64,000 nt of DNA, taken from NCBI GenBank assembly GCA_019454225.1, contig CP075370.1, positions 3,776,001 to 3,840,000 on the forward strand. The letters are read 5' to 3'. The notes under the pieces were generated by a model. It worked only from the letters and a program-made list of their open reading frames with translations, searched no databases and was not told the DNA's origin. Below, one piece after another: positions 45,430 through 53,773 of the stretch. A program made the position numbers and the translations under genes. Origin of the DNA: Paracoccaceae bacterium (lineage in GTDB: Bacteria > Pseudomonadota > Alphaproteobacteria > Rhodobacterales > Rhodobacteraceae). Position 1 is the first letter of the stretch. Every line of letters starts with the position of its first letter.

Positions 45430-46416
45430 TCAGACGGCTGCGGCACCGGCAAGAAACAGCGCAACGATCAGGCCCGCGTCGCGGTTCGACCGGAACAGGC
45501 GCAGGCAGACATCCGGGCTGGTGGTATCGAGCCGGGCCAGTTGCCAGGCCATGTGCCAGCCGAACCCCCAGACCCCGCAGAGCGCGACGGCCAGCGCCGC
45601 CAGCGATGCCCCGGCGGGAACAAGCGCCGCGATCACCGCCGCCGCCATCAGCAGGACCGAGGCGATCAGGAAGCCGCGCAGCCAGAGGCGCGAGCCTGCG
45701 TCGCCGAACAGCCGTGCCGTGGACTTGACGCCGATCAGCGCGTCATCCTCCTTGTCCTGATGGGCATAGATCGTGTCGTAGAACAGCGTCCAGGCGATGC
45801 CCGACAGCCACAGCAGGCCGGCCGCGACGCCCACGCCGCCGGCATGGGCGGCCCAGGCCACCCAGATGCCCCAGTTGAAGGCAAGCCCCAGAAAGACCTG
45901 CGGCCACCAGGTGAAGCGCTTGGCAAAGGGATAGACCGCGACAAGCGCCAGCGAGGCCACGCCCAGCATGATGGCGACAGGGTGGAAGGTGAACAGGATC
46001 AGCGCCGCAAGCAGTGCCTGGGCGACCATCCAGACCAGGGCCTGCCGCACCGTGACCTGGCCGGATGGCAGGGGACGGCTTTTCGTGCGGGCAACCCGGG
46101 CGTCGAAATCGCGGTCGGTGATGTCGTTCCAGGTGCAGCCCGCGCCCCGCATCAGGAAGGCGCCGATGCCGCATCCGGCCGCGATCCACAGGTCATGGGC
46201 GCGGAACCCGCCCCCGGCGGCGGCGGCAAGGGCCAGCCCCCAGAGGCAGGGGATGTAGAGCAGCCAGGTGCCGATCGGCCGGTCGGCGCGCGACAGCCGC
46301 AGGAAGGGGCGCGTCGCGGCGGGCGCGTGGCGATCCACCCAGTTGCCGCGCGGCGCGTCGGCCACCCGGCCCGCGGCGGCCGCGGCAGGCCCTTCCGTCC
46401 CCGGCGCTTCGGTCAT
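45430..46416 (-). CDS. ubiA: 4-hydroxybenzoate polyprenyltransferase
   Basis: A protein of 328 residues with about eight membrane segments. It attaches the polyprenyl tail to 4-hydroxybenzoate in ubiquinone synthesis. The two aspartate motifs are NDITDRDFD and YAHQDKEDD. Start at MTEAPGTEGP (46414-46416) with GAAGGG six bases upstream. It is divergent from rsmE with only 12 bp between the two start codons. The first 35 residues are non-membrane and vary in the family. Confidence 0.95.
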   Translation of the reverse strand: MTEAPGTEGPAAAAAGRVADAPRGNWVDRHAPAATRPFLRLSRADRPIGTWLLYIPCLWGLALAAAAGGGFRAHDLWIAAGCGIGAFLMRGAGCTWNDITDRDFDARVARTKSRPLPSGQVTVRQALVWMVAQALLAALILFTFHPVAIMLGVASLALVAVYPFAKRFTWWPQVFLGLAFNWGIWVAWAAHAGGVGVAAGLLWLSGIAWTLFYDTIYAHQDKEDDALIGVKSTARLFGDAGSRLWLRGFLIASVLLMAAAVIAALVPAGASLAALAVALCGVWGFGWHMAWQLARLDTTSPDVCLRLFRSNRDAGLIVALFLAGAAAV

Positions 46417-46428
46417 AGGTTGCCCTTC

Positions 46429-47166
46429 ATGGCACAGGAAAAGGTCCGCCTTCATGTAGAGCACCCGCTGGGCGCGGGGCAAGACGTGCCCCTGACGCAG
46501 GCGCAGGCGCATTACCTGTTCGGGGTCATGCGGCTGGCCCCGGGGGCGGGCGTGGCCCTGTTCAACGGGCGGGATGGCGAGTGGCGGGCGGAGGTGGCCG
46601 AGGCGGGCAAGCGCGGCGGCCGGCTGACCTGCACCGGGCAGACCGCGCCGCTGCGTCTGCCGCCCGACCTGTGGCTGCTGTTTGCGCCGCTGAAGAAGGG
46701 GCGCACCGATTTCATCGTCGAGAAGGCGGCGGAACTGGGCGCCGCGCGCATCCTGCCGGTGCAGACGCGGTTCACCAATGCCGAACGGCTGCGGCAGGAC
46801 CGGTTGCAGGCGCATGCGGTGGAGGCGGCCGAGCAATGCGGCGGCACCTTCGTGCCGCCGGTGTCCGAGTTGCAGCCGCTGGACCGGGTTCTGGACGGCT
46901 GGCCCGCCGACCGGTGGCTGATGTGGTGCGACGAGGGGCTGGCCGGACAGGGCGCGGCGCTGCCGGGTGCGATGGCGGGCGCGCGCGGTGCCCCCTGGGC
47001 GATCCTGATCGGCCCCGAGGGCGGCTTTCACGAGGCCGAGGCGCGGCGGCTGCGCGCGATGCCGCAGACCCGCGCGGTCAGTCTTGGCCCGCGCATCCTG
47101 CGTGCCGACACCGCGGCGGTGGCGGCGCTGGCGCTGTGGCAGGCGGCGCTCGGGGACTGGGGATGA
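46429..47166 (+). CDS. rsmE: 16S rRNA m3U1498 methyltransferase
   Basis: A protein of 245 residues. It methylates U1498 of 16S rRNA. The SPOUT knot shows ILIGPEGGF and LGPRILRADTAAVAAL; the N-terminal PUA-like part shows HYLFGVMRL. Start at ATG 46429, with no clear ribosome site in the 12-bp spacer to ubiA. The downstream GNAT gene overlaps the stop (ATGA). Confidence 0.95.
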   Translation: MAQEKVRLHVEHPLGAGQDVPLTQAQAHYLFGVMRLAPGAGVALFNGRDGEWRAEVAEAGKRGGRLTCTGQTAPLRLPPDLWLLFAPLKKGRTDFIVEKAAELGAARILPVQTRFTNAERLRQDRLQAHAVEAAEQCGGTFVPPVSELQPLDRVLDGWPADRWLMWCDEGLAGQGAALPGAMAGARGAPWAILIGPEGGFHEAEARRLRAMPQTRAVSLGPRILRADTAAVAALALWQAALGDWG

Positions 47167-48014
47167 GGCGCGCGCGACAGGGCGAGGAGGCGGCGCTGGA
47201 GTCCTGCCTGGCGCGACACCCGGAGGGGTCGATGTTCCCGCGCGCGAACCTGTCGCGGCATGGGCTGGGGCCGTCGGACCATCCGCATGCCACGCGGTTC
47301 TGGTGTGCGGCGGCGCCCGGCGGCACGGTGCGGGCGGCCGTCGGGCTGACCGGCGAGGGGATGATCCTGCCGCAGATGGCCGACGCCCTGCCGCGTGACT
47401 GGGCCGACCTGCGCCGGGCGCTGCGCGGGGCGGGGGTTTCGGGGGCGGTGTGGCCCGCGGCGCCGCTGCGCCGCGTGCTGCGGCGGCTGGGCCTGCGGGC
47501 CGCCGCGACCCGGCATGACGCGGATGAGCCGGGGATGGCCCTGGACCTGGCGACGCTGCGGGTGCCGGACGGTGCGGGCAGGCTGACACCGGCCGCGGCC
47601 GCCGATCCGGCGATCCTGATGGCCTGGCGGGCCGACTACCACGTCGAGCTGTTCGGCGAGACGGCGGAGCGGGCGGCCGCGCGGGCGCGGCGCGACATCG
47701 CGCTTTATCTCGGCGCGGACAGCCACCGGGTGCTGTGGCAGGACGGACAGCCCGTGGCCTTCACCGGCTTCAACGCGGCCCTGCCCGACATCGTGCAGGT
47801 GGGGGGCGTCTGGGTGCCGCCGGCGCTGCGCGGGCGCGGCCTTGCCCGCCGGGCGGTGGCGCTGCACCTGGCCGAGGCGCGGGCGGCGGGGGTGCGGCGG
47901 GCCTGCCTGTTCGCGGCAAGCGCCGCAGCCGCGCGGGCCTATCGCGGGATCGGCTTCGGAGAGGCGGCAGCGATGGCGCTGGTGCTGTTCCGGCAGGTGG
48001 AGCGTGTCGCATGA
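47163..48014 (+). CDS. GNAT family N-acetyltransferase
   Basis: A protein of 283 residues. The C-terminal GNAT domain shows VGGVWVPPALRGRGLARRAVALHLAEA (read here as VWVPPALRGRGLARRAV), with the R-G-x-G-L-A acetyl-CoA loop, and ACLFAASAAAARAYRGIGF. The N-terminal half has no recognised fold but resembles the first half of two-domain GNATs. Substrate unknown. It overlaps rsmE and the next gene by four bases each, so the three genes are coupled. Confidence 0.85.
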   Translation: MRRARQGEEAALESCLARHPEGSMFPRANLSRHGLGPSDHPHATRFWCAAAPGGTVRAAVGLTGEGMILPQMADALPRDWADLRRALRGAGVSGAVWPAAPLRRVLRRLGLRAAATRHDADEPGMALDLATLRVPDGAGRLTPAAAADPAILMAWRADYHVELFGETAERAAARARRDIALYLGADSHRVLWQDGQPVAFTGFNAALPDIVQVGGVWVPPALRGRGLARRAVALHLAEARAAGVRRACLFAASAAAARAYRGIGFGEAAAMALVLFRQVERVA

Positions 48015-48571
48015 GCCTGTTCCGGCCCGAGGCACTGGCGGCCCTGCGCCCCTGGCGCGAAGCGGCGGCGGCGGCGGCGGTGGCGGCGCTTGGCCTGCGG
48101 ATCGCGGCCGAGGGCGGGCTGATCCTGGTGCCGCTGGGCCTTGCCGTTGCGGCGCTTGGGGCGGGCTGGGGGCTCTACGCGCTGCGCCGCCTGCGGTTCG
48201 CGCAGGACGTGGCGGCCCCCGGCGTCGTCGAGGTGAACGAGGGGCAGATCGCCTATATGGGCCCGGCCTTCGGCGGCTATGCGGCGCTGCCCGACCTTGT
48301 GGAGATCCGGCTGATGACGATGCGCGGGCGGCGGCTGTGGCGGCTGCGGCAGACCGATGGCGAGGTGCTGCTGATCCCGGTGGATGCGGCGGGGGCCGAG
48401 CGGCTGTTTGATGCCTTCGCGGCGCTGCCCGGAATGGACACCGGCGCACTGGTCGCGGCGCTGAACGGCGGGGCGGCGGGGGGGCGCGCGGCGGCGGGCA
48501 CGGCGCTGGCCGCGGGACCGCAGATGCAGACCGTGTGGCGGCGGGCGGGAACCGGGCTGGCGCCCACCTGA
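48011..48571 (+). CDS. Hypothetical membrane-associated protein
   Basis: A protein of 186 residues. Two hydrophobic segments lie at residues about 17-34 and 36-58, followed by a soluble domain (VVEVNEGQIAYMGPAFGGY) that looks like a PH-like or band-7-free strand pattern, though I cannot assign it. The end is Ala/Gly-rich. It overlaps the GNAT gene (ATGA) and precedes gshA by 81 bp. Confidence 0.75.
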   Translation: MSLFRPEALAALRPWREAAAAAAVAALGLRIAAEGGLILVPLGLAVAALGAGWGLYALRRLRFAQDVAAPGVVEVNEGQIAYMGPAFGGYAALPDLVEIRLMTMRGRRLWRLRQTDGEVLLIPVDAAGAERLFDAFAALPGMDTGALVAALNGGAAGGRAAAGTALAAGPQMQTVWRRAGTGLAPT

Positions 48572-48652
48572 CCCCCGACCCCGGGCACCCTTGACTTGAC
48601 CCGGCCGCGCCGTCACCTCTTGGCGCCGAAACGGCGAACGGAGACCCGCCCC

Positions 48653-50014
48653 ATGTCCATCCCCCAGTCCGGCGGCGGGCCGATCGAGCATTTCGCGCAG
48701 CTTGCGGAGTACATGGAATCGGGCTGCAAGCCCGCTGCCGCGTGGCGCCTGGGAACCGAGCACGAGAAATTCGGCTGGCTGACCGATACCGGCGCCCCCC
48801 TGCCCTATGACGGTCCGCGGTCGATCCGGGTGCTGCTGGAGGGGCTGCGCGACAGGTTCGGCTGGGCGCCGGTCATGGAAGGCGAGCATCTGATCGGGCT
48901 GACCCGGAACGGAGCCAACGTCAGCCTGGAGCCGGGCGGGCAGTTCGAGCTTTCGGGGGCGCCGCTGGACAGCGTGCACCAGACGGCGGCGGAGCTGGAC
49001 AGCCACCTGGCCGAGGTGCATGCGGTGGCCGACCCGCTGGGGATCGGGTTCTTCGGCATGGGGGCGGCGCCGGTGTGGCGGCATGCCGACATGCCGGTGA
49101 TGCCCAAGGGCCGCTACCGCCTGATGACCGACTACATGGGGCGCGTGGGCACCCATGGCACGCAGATGATGTACCGGACCTGCACGGTGCAGGTGAACCT
49201 GGACTATGCGTCCGAGGCCGACATGGTGCTGAAGCTGCGCGTGGCGCTGGCGCTGCAGCCGGTGGCGACGGCGCTGTTCGCCTCTTCGCCGTTCTTCGAG
49301 GGGGCGCCGAACGGCCACCGGTCGTGGCGCAGCCGGATCTGGCGGGGGCTGGACGACAGCCGGACCGGGATGCTGCCCTTCGTGTTCGAGGACGGCATGG
49401 GCTTTCAGCGCTATGTCGACTGGGTGCTGGATGTGCCGATGTACTTCGTCTACCGCGACGGGCGCTACATCAACGCGCTGGGCCAGTCGTTCCGCGATTT
49501 CCTGAAGGGCGAGCTGCCCGCGCTGCCGGGCGAGCGGCCGACGCTGTCGGACTGGGCCGATCACATGACCACGGTTTTCCCCGAGGCGCGGGTGAAGAAA
49601 TACATCGAGATGCGCGGCGCCGATGCCGGCACCCGCGACCATCTGGTCGCCCTGCCCGCCTTCTGGACCGGGATCATGTATGATGCAGGCGCGCTGTCGG
49701 CCGCCTGGGACCTGGTGAAGGGCCTTGATGCCGAGACGCGGCAGGGGCTGCGCGTGGCGGCCTCGGTGGCCGGACTGGCGGGCGAGGCGGGGGGCCTGCG
49801 CCTGCTGGATCTGGCGCGTGCCGCGGTGGACATCGCCCGGGCCGGGCTGGCGGCACGGCGCCGGATTGCGGACGGGCGGGACGAGACCGGATATCTCGAC
49901 GTGCTGGCCGATCATCTGGCAGGGGGCCCCGGGGTGGCCGACGACCTTCTGGAGCGCGCGGCGGGCGCATGGGGCGGCGACCTGACCCGCGCCTACCGCG
50001 AGCTTGCCCTGTAG
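48653..50014 (+). CDS. gshA: Glutamate-cysteine ligase (alphaproteobacterial/plant type)
   Basis: A protein of 453 residues. It makes gamma-glutamylcysteine, the first step of glutathione synthesis. LGTEHEKFGWL near residue 36 and VSLEPGGQFELSGAP, TCTVQVNLDY and GRYINALGQSFRDF are typical of the EgtA/plant-like GCS2 branch. Start at MSIPQSGGGPIEH. TTGACTTGAC at 48591-48600 could supply a -35 box. No gshB is in the window. Confidence 0.95.
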   Translation: MSIPQSGGGPIEHFAQLAEYMESGCKPAAAWRLGTEHEKFGWLTDTGAPLPYDGPRSIRVLLEGLRDRFGWAPVMEGEHLIGLTRNGANVSLEPGGQFELSGAPLDSVHQTAAELDSHLAEVHAVADPLGIGFFGMGAAPVWRHADMPVMPKGRYRLMTDYMGRVGTHGTQMMYRTCTVQVNLDYASEADMVLKLRVALALQPVATALFASSPFFEGAPNGHRSWRSRIWRGLDDSRTGMLPFVFEDGMGFQRYVDWVLDVPMYFVYRDGRYINALGQSFRDFLKGELPALPGERPTLSDWADHMTTVFPEARVKKYIEMRGADAGTRDHLVALPAFWTGIMYDAGALSAAWDLVKGLDAETRQGLRVAASVAGLAGEAGGLRLLDLARAAVDIARAGLAARRRIADGRDETGYLDVLADHLAGGPGVADDLLERAAGAWGGDLTRAYRELAL

Positions 50015-50110
50015 CGCGGGCCGCGATGGCGCAGGGCGGCGCCACCGGAACCGGCGGCACCATGCGGCGGCAGGCTTGCCCGGGGCGCCGGAACGCGGCA
50101 TGACCGGCGC

Positions 50111-50815
50111 ATGACCGGCCATCCCATCACACTCGGCCCCGCGCGGCTTGCGGCGCTGCCCTCGGGCGCGGTCTGGTGGGCCGAGCTGCGGCTGCTGTGT
50201 CTGGGCGACCTGCACCTGGGCAAGTCGGGGCGGCTGGCGCGGCGGGGCGGCACGCTGCTGCCGCCCTACGAGACGGAAGAGACGCTGGCGCGCATCGACG
50301 CCGACATCGCGCTGACCGATCCGGCGCAGGTGGTCTGCCTTGGCGACAGTTTCGACGACAACGCCGCCGAGGGCGAACTCCACGAGGCGCATGCCCTGTG
50401 GCTCATGCGGATGATGGCGGGGCGCGACTGGATCTGGATTGCCGGCAACCACGACCCCGGCCCGGTCACGCTGGGCGGCCGGCATCTGGCGGCGCTGCGC
50501 AGCGGCGGGCTGACCTTTCGCCACATCGCCGACCCGGCCTGCGACACGCCCGAGGTATCGGCGCATTTTCACCCGCGCGGGCGGATCGCGGGCCAGGCGC
50601 GGCCTGCCTTCGTGACAGACGGGCGGCGCCTGATCCTGCCGGCCTATGGCGCCTATACCGGCGGCATGCCGGCGGACCATGCCGCCATCGCCGGGCTGAT
50701 GGGCGCCGGTGCGCGTGCCGTGCTGACGGGGGCGCAGGCGCTTGAGTTTCCGCTGTTTCCGCCCGCGCGGGCCCGCGCGCCGCGGCCCGCCCCTGCCCGC
50801 AGGATTCCCCGATGA
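50111..50815 (+). CDS. pdeM: Ligase-associated DNA damage response endonuclease PdeM
   Basis: A protein of 234 residues. A calcineurin-like metallophosphatase with LCLGDLHLGKSGR, LGDSFDDN, AGNHDPGP and the C-terminal LPAYGAYTGGM, the hallmark of PdeM. In many bacteria it sits by an ATP-dependent ligase and Lhr helicase; those partners are not in this window. Its stop overlaps the next gene (ATGA). The C-terminal 15 residues are Arg/Pro-rich. Confidence 0.88.
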   Translation: MTGHPITLGPARLAALPSGAVWWAELRLLCLGDLHLGKSGRLARRGGTLLPPYETEETLARIDADIALTDPAQVVCLGDSFDDNAAEGELHEAHALWLMRMMAGRDWIWIAGNHDPGPVTLGGRHLAALRSGGLTFRHIADPACDTPEVSAHFHPRGRIAGQARPAFVTDGRRLILPAYGAYTGGMPADHAAIAGLMGAGARAVLTGAQALEFPLFPPARARAPRPAPARRIPR

Positions 50816-51231
50816 CCGACCGCGATGCCCGTATCCGCGACAGTTTCGCGCGCCAGACACTGATGGCGACCTTCGGCGCCGAGATCCTGCGCCTGGCCCC
50901 GGGCGAGGTCGATCTGGCCGCACCGATCCTGCCGGGCGCGCGGCAGCAGCACGGCGCGGGCCATGCCGGGCTGACCTTTGCGCTTGCCGACACGGCGGCG
51001 GGCTATGCCGCGCTGACGATGATCGCCGAGGGTCAGGAGGTGATGACGGCCGAGGCCAAGATCAACCTGCTGTCCCCGGCCCTGGGCGAGCGGCTGGTGG
51101 CACGGGGCCGGGTGGAAAAGGCGGGCCGGCGGCTGGTGGTGGTGACCGCGACGGTCGTCGCGGTGACCGGCGGCCGCGAGGTGCGGGTGGCGCTGTTCCA
51201 GGGCACGATGGTGCCCGTCGATCCCGCCTGA
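50812..51231 (+). CDS. PaaI-family hotdog thioesterase
   Basis: A protein of 139 residues of the hotdog fold. [20 protein letters not shown] contains the HGG-like helix start (QHGAGHAG) used by PaaI-type thioesterases, and [13 protein letters not shown] continues the sheet. Acts on acyl-CoA; substrate unknown. Coupled to pdeM through a four-base overlap. Confidence 0.88.
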   Translation: MTDRDARIRDSFARQTLMATFGAEILRLAPGEVDLAAPILPGARQQHGAGHAGLTFALADTAAGYAALTMIAEGQEVMTAEAKINLLSPALGERLVARGRVEKAGRRLVVVTATVVAVTGGREVRVALFQGTMVPVDPA

Positions 51232-51292
51232 CCCGCTTGCCCCGCCGTCGGCCCGCACCCATCTGAAAGGGCGCCGGAAACCGGAGGGCACC

Positions 51293-52201
51293 ATGGCAAC
51301 GACCAAGACCGCACTTCTGATGGCCGCGATGACGGCGCTGTTCATGGCCGTCGGCGCGATGATCGCGGGCGAGGGCGGCATGATCATCGCGCTGGCCGTG
51401 GCGGCGGCGATGAACCTGTTCGCCTACTGGAATTCCGACAAGGCTGTGCTGCGGATGCATGGCGCGCGCGAGGTCGACGAGGGCTCGGCCCCCGATCTGG
51501 TGCACATGGTGCATCGTCTGGCCGATGGCGCGGGCATGCCGCGCCCCAGGGTCTACATCATCGATACCGCGCAGCCGAACGCCTTTGCCACCGGCCGCAA
51601 CCCGCAGAACGCGGCGGTCGCGGCGACGACCGGCCTGCTGCGCGCCCTTTCGCCCGACGAGGTGGCGGGGGTGATGGCGCATGAACTGGCCCATATCCGC
51701 AACCGCGACACGCTGATCATGACGATCACGGCGACCTTCGCGGGGGCGATCTCGATGCTGGCGAACTTCGCGCTGTTCTTCGGCGGCAACCGCGACCGCC
51801 CTGGCGGTCTCATCGGGACCATCGCGCTGATGATCCTGGCGCCGCTGGCCGCGATGCTGGTGCAGATGGCGATCAGCCGGGCGCGGGAATACGAGGCCGA
51901 CCGCGTCGGGGCCGAGATCTGCGGCCAGCCGGTGTGGCTTGCCTCGGCCCTGCAGCGGATCGAGGCGATGGCCAGCCGCATCGACAACCACGCCGCCGAG
52001 CGCAACCCCGCGACCGCGCACATGTTCATCATCAACCCGCTGCATGCCCATACCCACGACCGGCTGTTCGCCACCCATCCGGCGACCGCCAACCGGGTGG
52101 CGGCGTTGATGGCGATGGGGGACAGGGCGGGCCCCGCACATCCGGCGCCGGGGCCTGCGACCGTGCGGTCATCGGTTCCGACGGCAGGGCGGCGGCGATA
52201 G
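51293..52201 (+). CDS. htpX: Membrane zinc protease HtpX
   Basis: A protein of 302 residues. It degrades damaged membrane proteins. Two N-terminal membrane helices, the zinc motif HELAH (His130, Glu131, His134), another pair of helices, and the third ligand in EYEADR (residues 199-204) are present. GGAGG precedes the ATG. A strong hairpin lies 30 bp after the stop, and an open frame continues in the same phase beyond it. Confidence 0.95.
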   Translation: MATTKTALLMAAMTALFMAVGAMIAGEGGMIIALAVAAAMNLFAYWNSDKAVLRMHGAREVDEGSAPDLVHMVHRLADGAGMPRPRVYIIDTAQPNAFATGRNPQNAAVAATTGLLRALSPDEVAGVMAHELAHIRNRDTLIMTITATFAGAISMLANFALFFGGNRDRPGGLIGTIALMILAPLAAMLVQMAISRAREYEADRVGAEICGQPVWLASALQRIEAMASRIDNHAAERNPATAHMFIINPLHAHTHDRLFATHPATANRVAALMAMGDRAGPAHPAPGPATVRSSVPTAGRRR

Positions 52202-52230
52202 GGCGAGACCGGCGGGCGCATCCCTGACGT

Positions 52231-52250
52231 CGACCGGCGTCTGCCGGTCG
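52231..52250 (+). terminator. Hairpin after htpX
   Basis: CGACCGGC, loop GTCT, GCCGGTCG: a perfect eight-base stem. No T run follows, so it may be only a partial terminator. Its last base is the first base of the GTG of the next possible gene, whose ribosome site it would mask. Confidence 0.4.
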
Positions 52251-52585
52251 TGTGGGCCTGCGCCTGTTTCTCGATCCTGCTGCTGCCGGTCCCGTGGTTG
52301 GTGTCCATCGTGTCCTGCGCGCGCTTCATCAAGCGCCTCGCATCGCCCGCAGAAGGCTTGGGAGACGGCTGCAAGCAGATCGAACGCGGCCAGCTGGTCC
52401 GCAAGACCGCGACCGCGCGGTTGGACCGGCAGGATCCGGACCATCCGCGCCTGCGGGTGATGCGCGGTTCGATCACGCGCCTCGCGGTCGGCCCTGGCGT
52501 TCGTCGCGTGCTGGAGGGCCGCGGGACCGTGACATTGCCCGTGCTTGACGGACGGACACGGTGCCCGGCGGGTGGAGGCGCGTGA
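52250..52585 (+). CDS. Possible hypothetical protein downstream of htpX
   Basis: An open frame of 111 codons from GTG 52250, in the 447-bp gap between htpX and ruvB. Third codon positions are mostly G or C in this frame, and the start has a hydrophobic segment (CFSILLLPVPWLVSIV), both in favour of coding. Against it: no ribosome site, a hairpin over the start, and no family recognised. It runs in the same phase as htpX, directly after the htpX stop, so it could also be a decayed or read-through tail. Confidence 0.35.
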   Translation: MWACACFSILLLPVPWLVSIVSCARFIKRLASPAEGLGDGCKQIERGQLVRKTATARLDRQDPDHPRLRVMRGSITRLAVGPGVRRVLEGRGTVTLPVLDGRTRCPAGGGA

Positions 52586-52648
52586 ACAGGCCTTGTCATG
52601 GCGCCCGCGTTCGGGGAATGTTCGCCACGCCCCGGAAAAAGCCCGCCG

Positions 52649-53677
52649 ATGACCGACCCCCTGCTGCGCCCCGCACCCCTGCCCGAGGATGCGCCCGACC
52701 TCGACCGGGCGCTGCGTCCCCAGACGCTGGCCGAGTTCGTGGGTCAGGCGGATGCGCGGGCCAACCTGGCCGTGTTCATCGAAAGCGCGCGGCGGCGGGG
52801 CGAGGCGATGGATCACACGCTGTTCCACGGCCCCCCGGGCCTTGGCAAGACGACGCTGGCGCAGATCATGGCGCGCGAACTGGGCGTGGGCTTCCGCATG
52901 ACCTCGGGGCCGGTGCTGGCCAAGCCGGGCGACCTCGCGGCCATCCTGACCAACCTCGAACCCCGCGACGTGCTGTTCATCGACGAGATTCACCGCCTGT
53001 CGCCGGTGGTGGAGGAGGTGCTGTATCCGGCGCTGGAGGATTTCGCGCTGGATCTGGTGATCGGCGAGGGGCCGGCGGCGCGGACGGTGCGGATCGACCT
53101 GCAGCCCTTCACGCTGGTCGGTGCCACCACGCGGCTGGGCCTGCTGACCACGCCGCTGCGCGACCGGTTCGGCATCCCCACGCGGCTGGAGTTCTATACC
53201 GAGGCCGAGCTTGACCTGATCGTGGCGCGGGGCGCGCGGCTTCTGGGGGTGGCGGCCGAGCCCGAGGGAACGCTGGAGATCGCCCGCCGCGCGCGGGGCA
53301 CGCCGCGCATCGCGGGGCGGTTGCTGCGGCGGGTGGTGGATTTCGCGGTGGTCGAGGGCGACGGGCGGCTGACGCGGGCGCTGGCGGACCGGGCGCTGAC
53401 CCGGCTGGGGGTGGACCATCTGGGGCTGGACGGCGGCGACCGGCGGTATCTGGCGCTGCTGGCCGAGCATTACGGCGGCGGGCCGGTGGGGGTGGAGACG
53501 ATCAGCGCCGCGCTGTCCGAGGCCCGCGACGGGATCGAGGAGGTGACCGAACCCTACCTGCTGCAGCAGGGGCTGATCCTGCGCACGCCGCGCGGGCGGA
53601 TGCTGGGGGCGCGGGCCTGGCGGCATCTGGGGCTGGAGCCGCCCAGGGGGCCGGGGCAGACGGACCTGTTCGACTAG
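52649..53677 (+). CDS. ruvB: Holliday junction branch-migration helicase RuvB
   Basis: A protein of 342 residues. The hexameric motor that drives branch migration with RuvA. Walker [10 protein letters not shown] at residues 61-69, Walker [10 protein letters not shown], sensor GATTR and the C-terminal winged helix ([17 protein letters not shown]) are all present. Start at [10 protein letters not shown]. ruvA and ruvC are not in this window. A strong terminator follows. Confidence 0.97.
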   Translation: MTDPLLRPAPLPEDAPDLDRALRPQTLAEFVGQADARANLAVFIESARRRGEAMDHTLFHGPPGLGKTTLAQIMARELGVGFRMTSGPVLAKPGDLAAILTNLEPRDVLFIDEIHRLSPVVEEVLYPALEDFALDLVIGEGPAARTVRIDLQPFTLVGATTRLGLLTTPLRDRFGIPTRLEFYTEAELDLIVARGARLLGVAAEPEGTLEIARRARGTPRIAGRLLRRVVDFAVVEGDGRLTRALADRALTRLGVDHLGLDGGDRRYLALLAEHYGGGPVGVETISAALSEARDGIEEVTEPYLLQQGLILRTPRGRMLGARAWRHLGLEPPRGPGQTDLFD

Positions 53678-53679
53678 GG

Positions 53680-53702
53680 GCGTCCCACCGTGGGACGCTT
53701 TT
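53680..53702 (+). terminator. Rho-independent terminator of ruvB
   Basis: GCGTCCCA, loop CCG, TGGGACGC, then TTTT: a perfect eight-base stem with a T run, starting 3 bp past the stop. It separates ruvB from the genes that follow. Confidence 0.85.
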
Positions 53703-53773
53703 CCGGTCAAGGAATATCAAGGGGTTGAGGGGGCCCCGTTAACCCCCTGTTCACGATTGGAGGGTTTGGGGCC

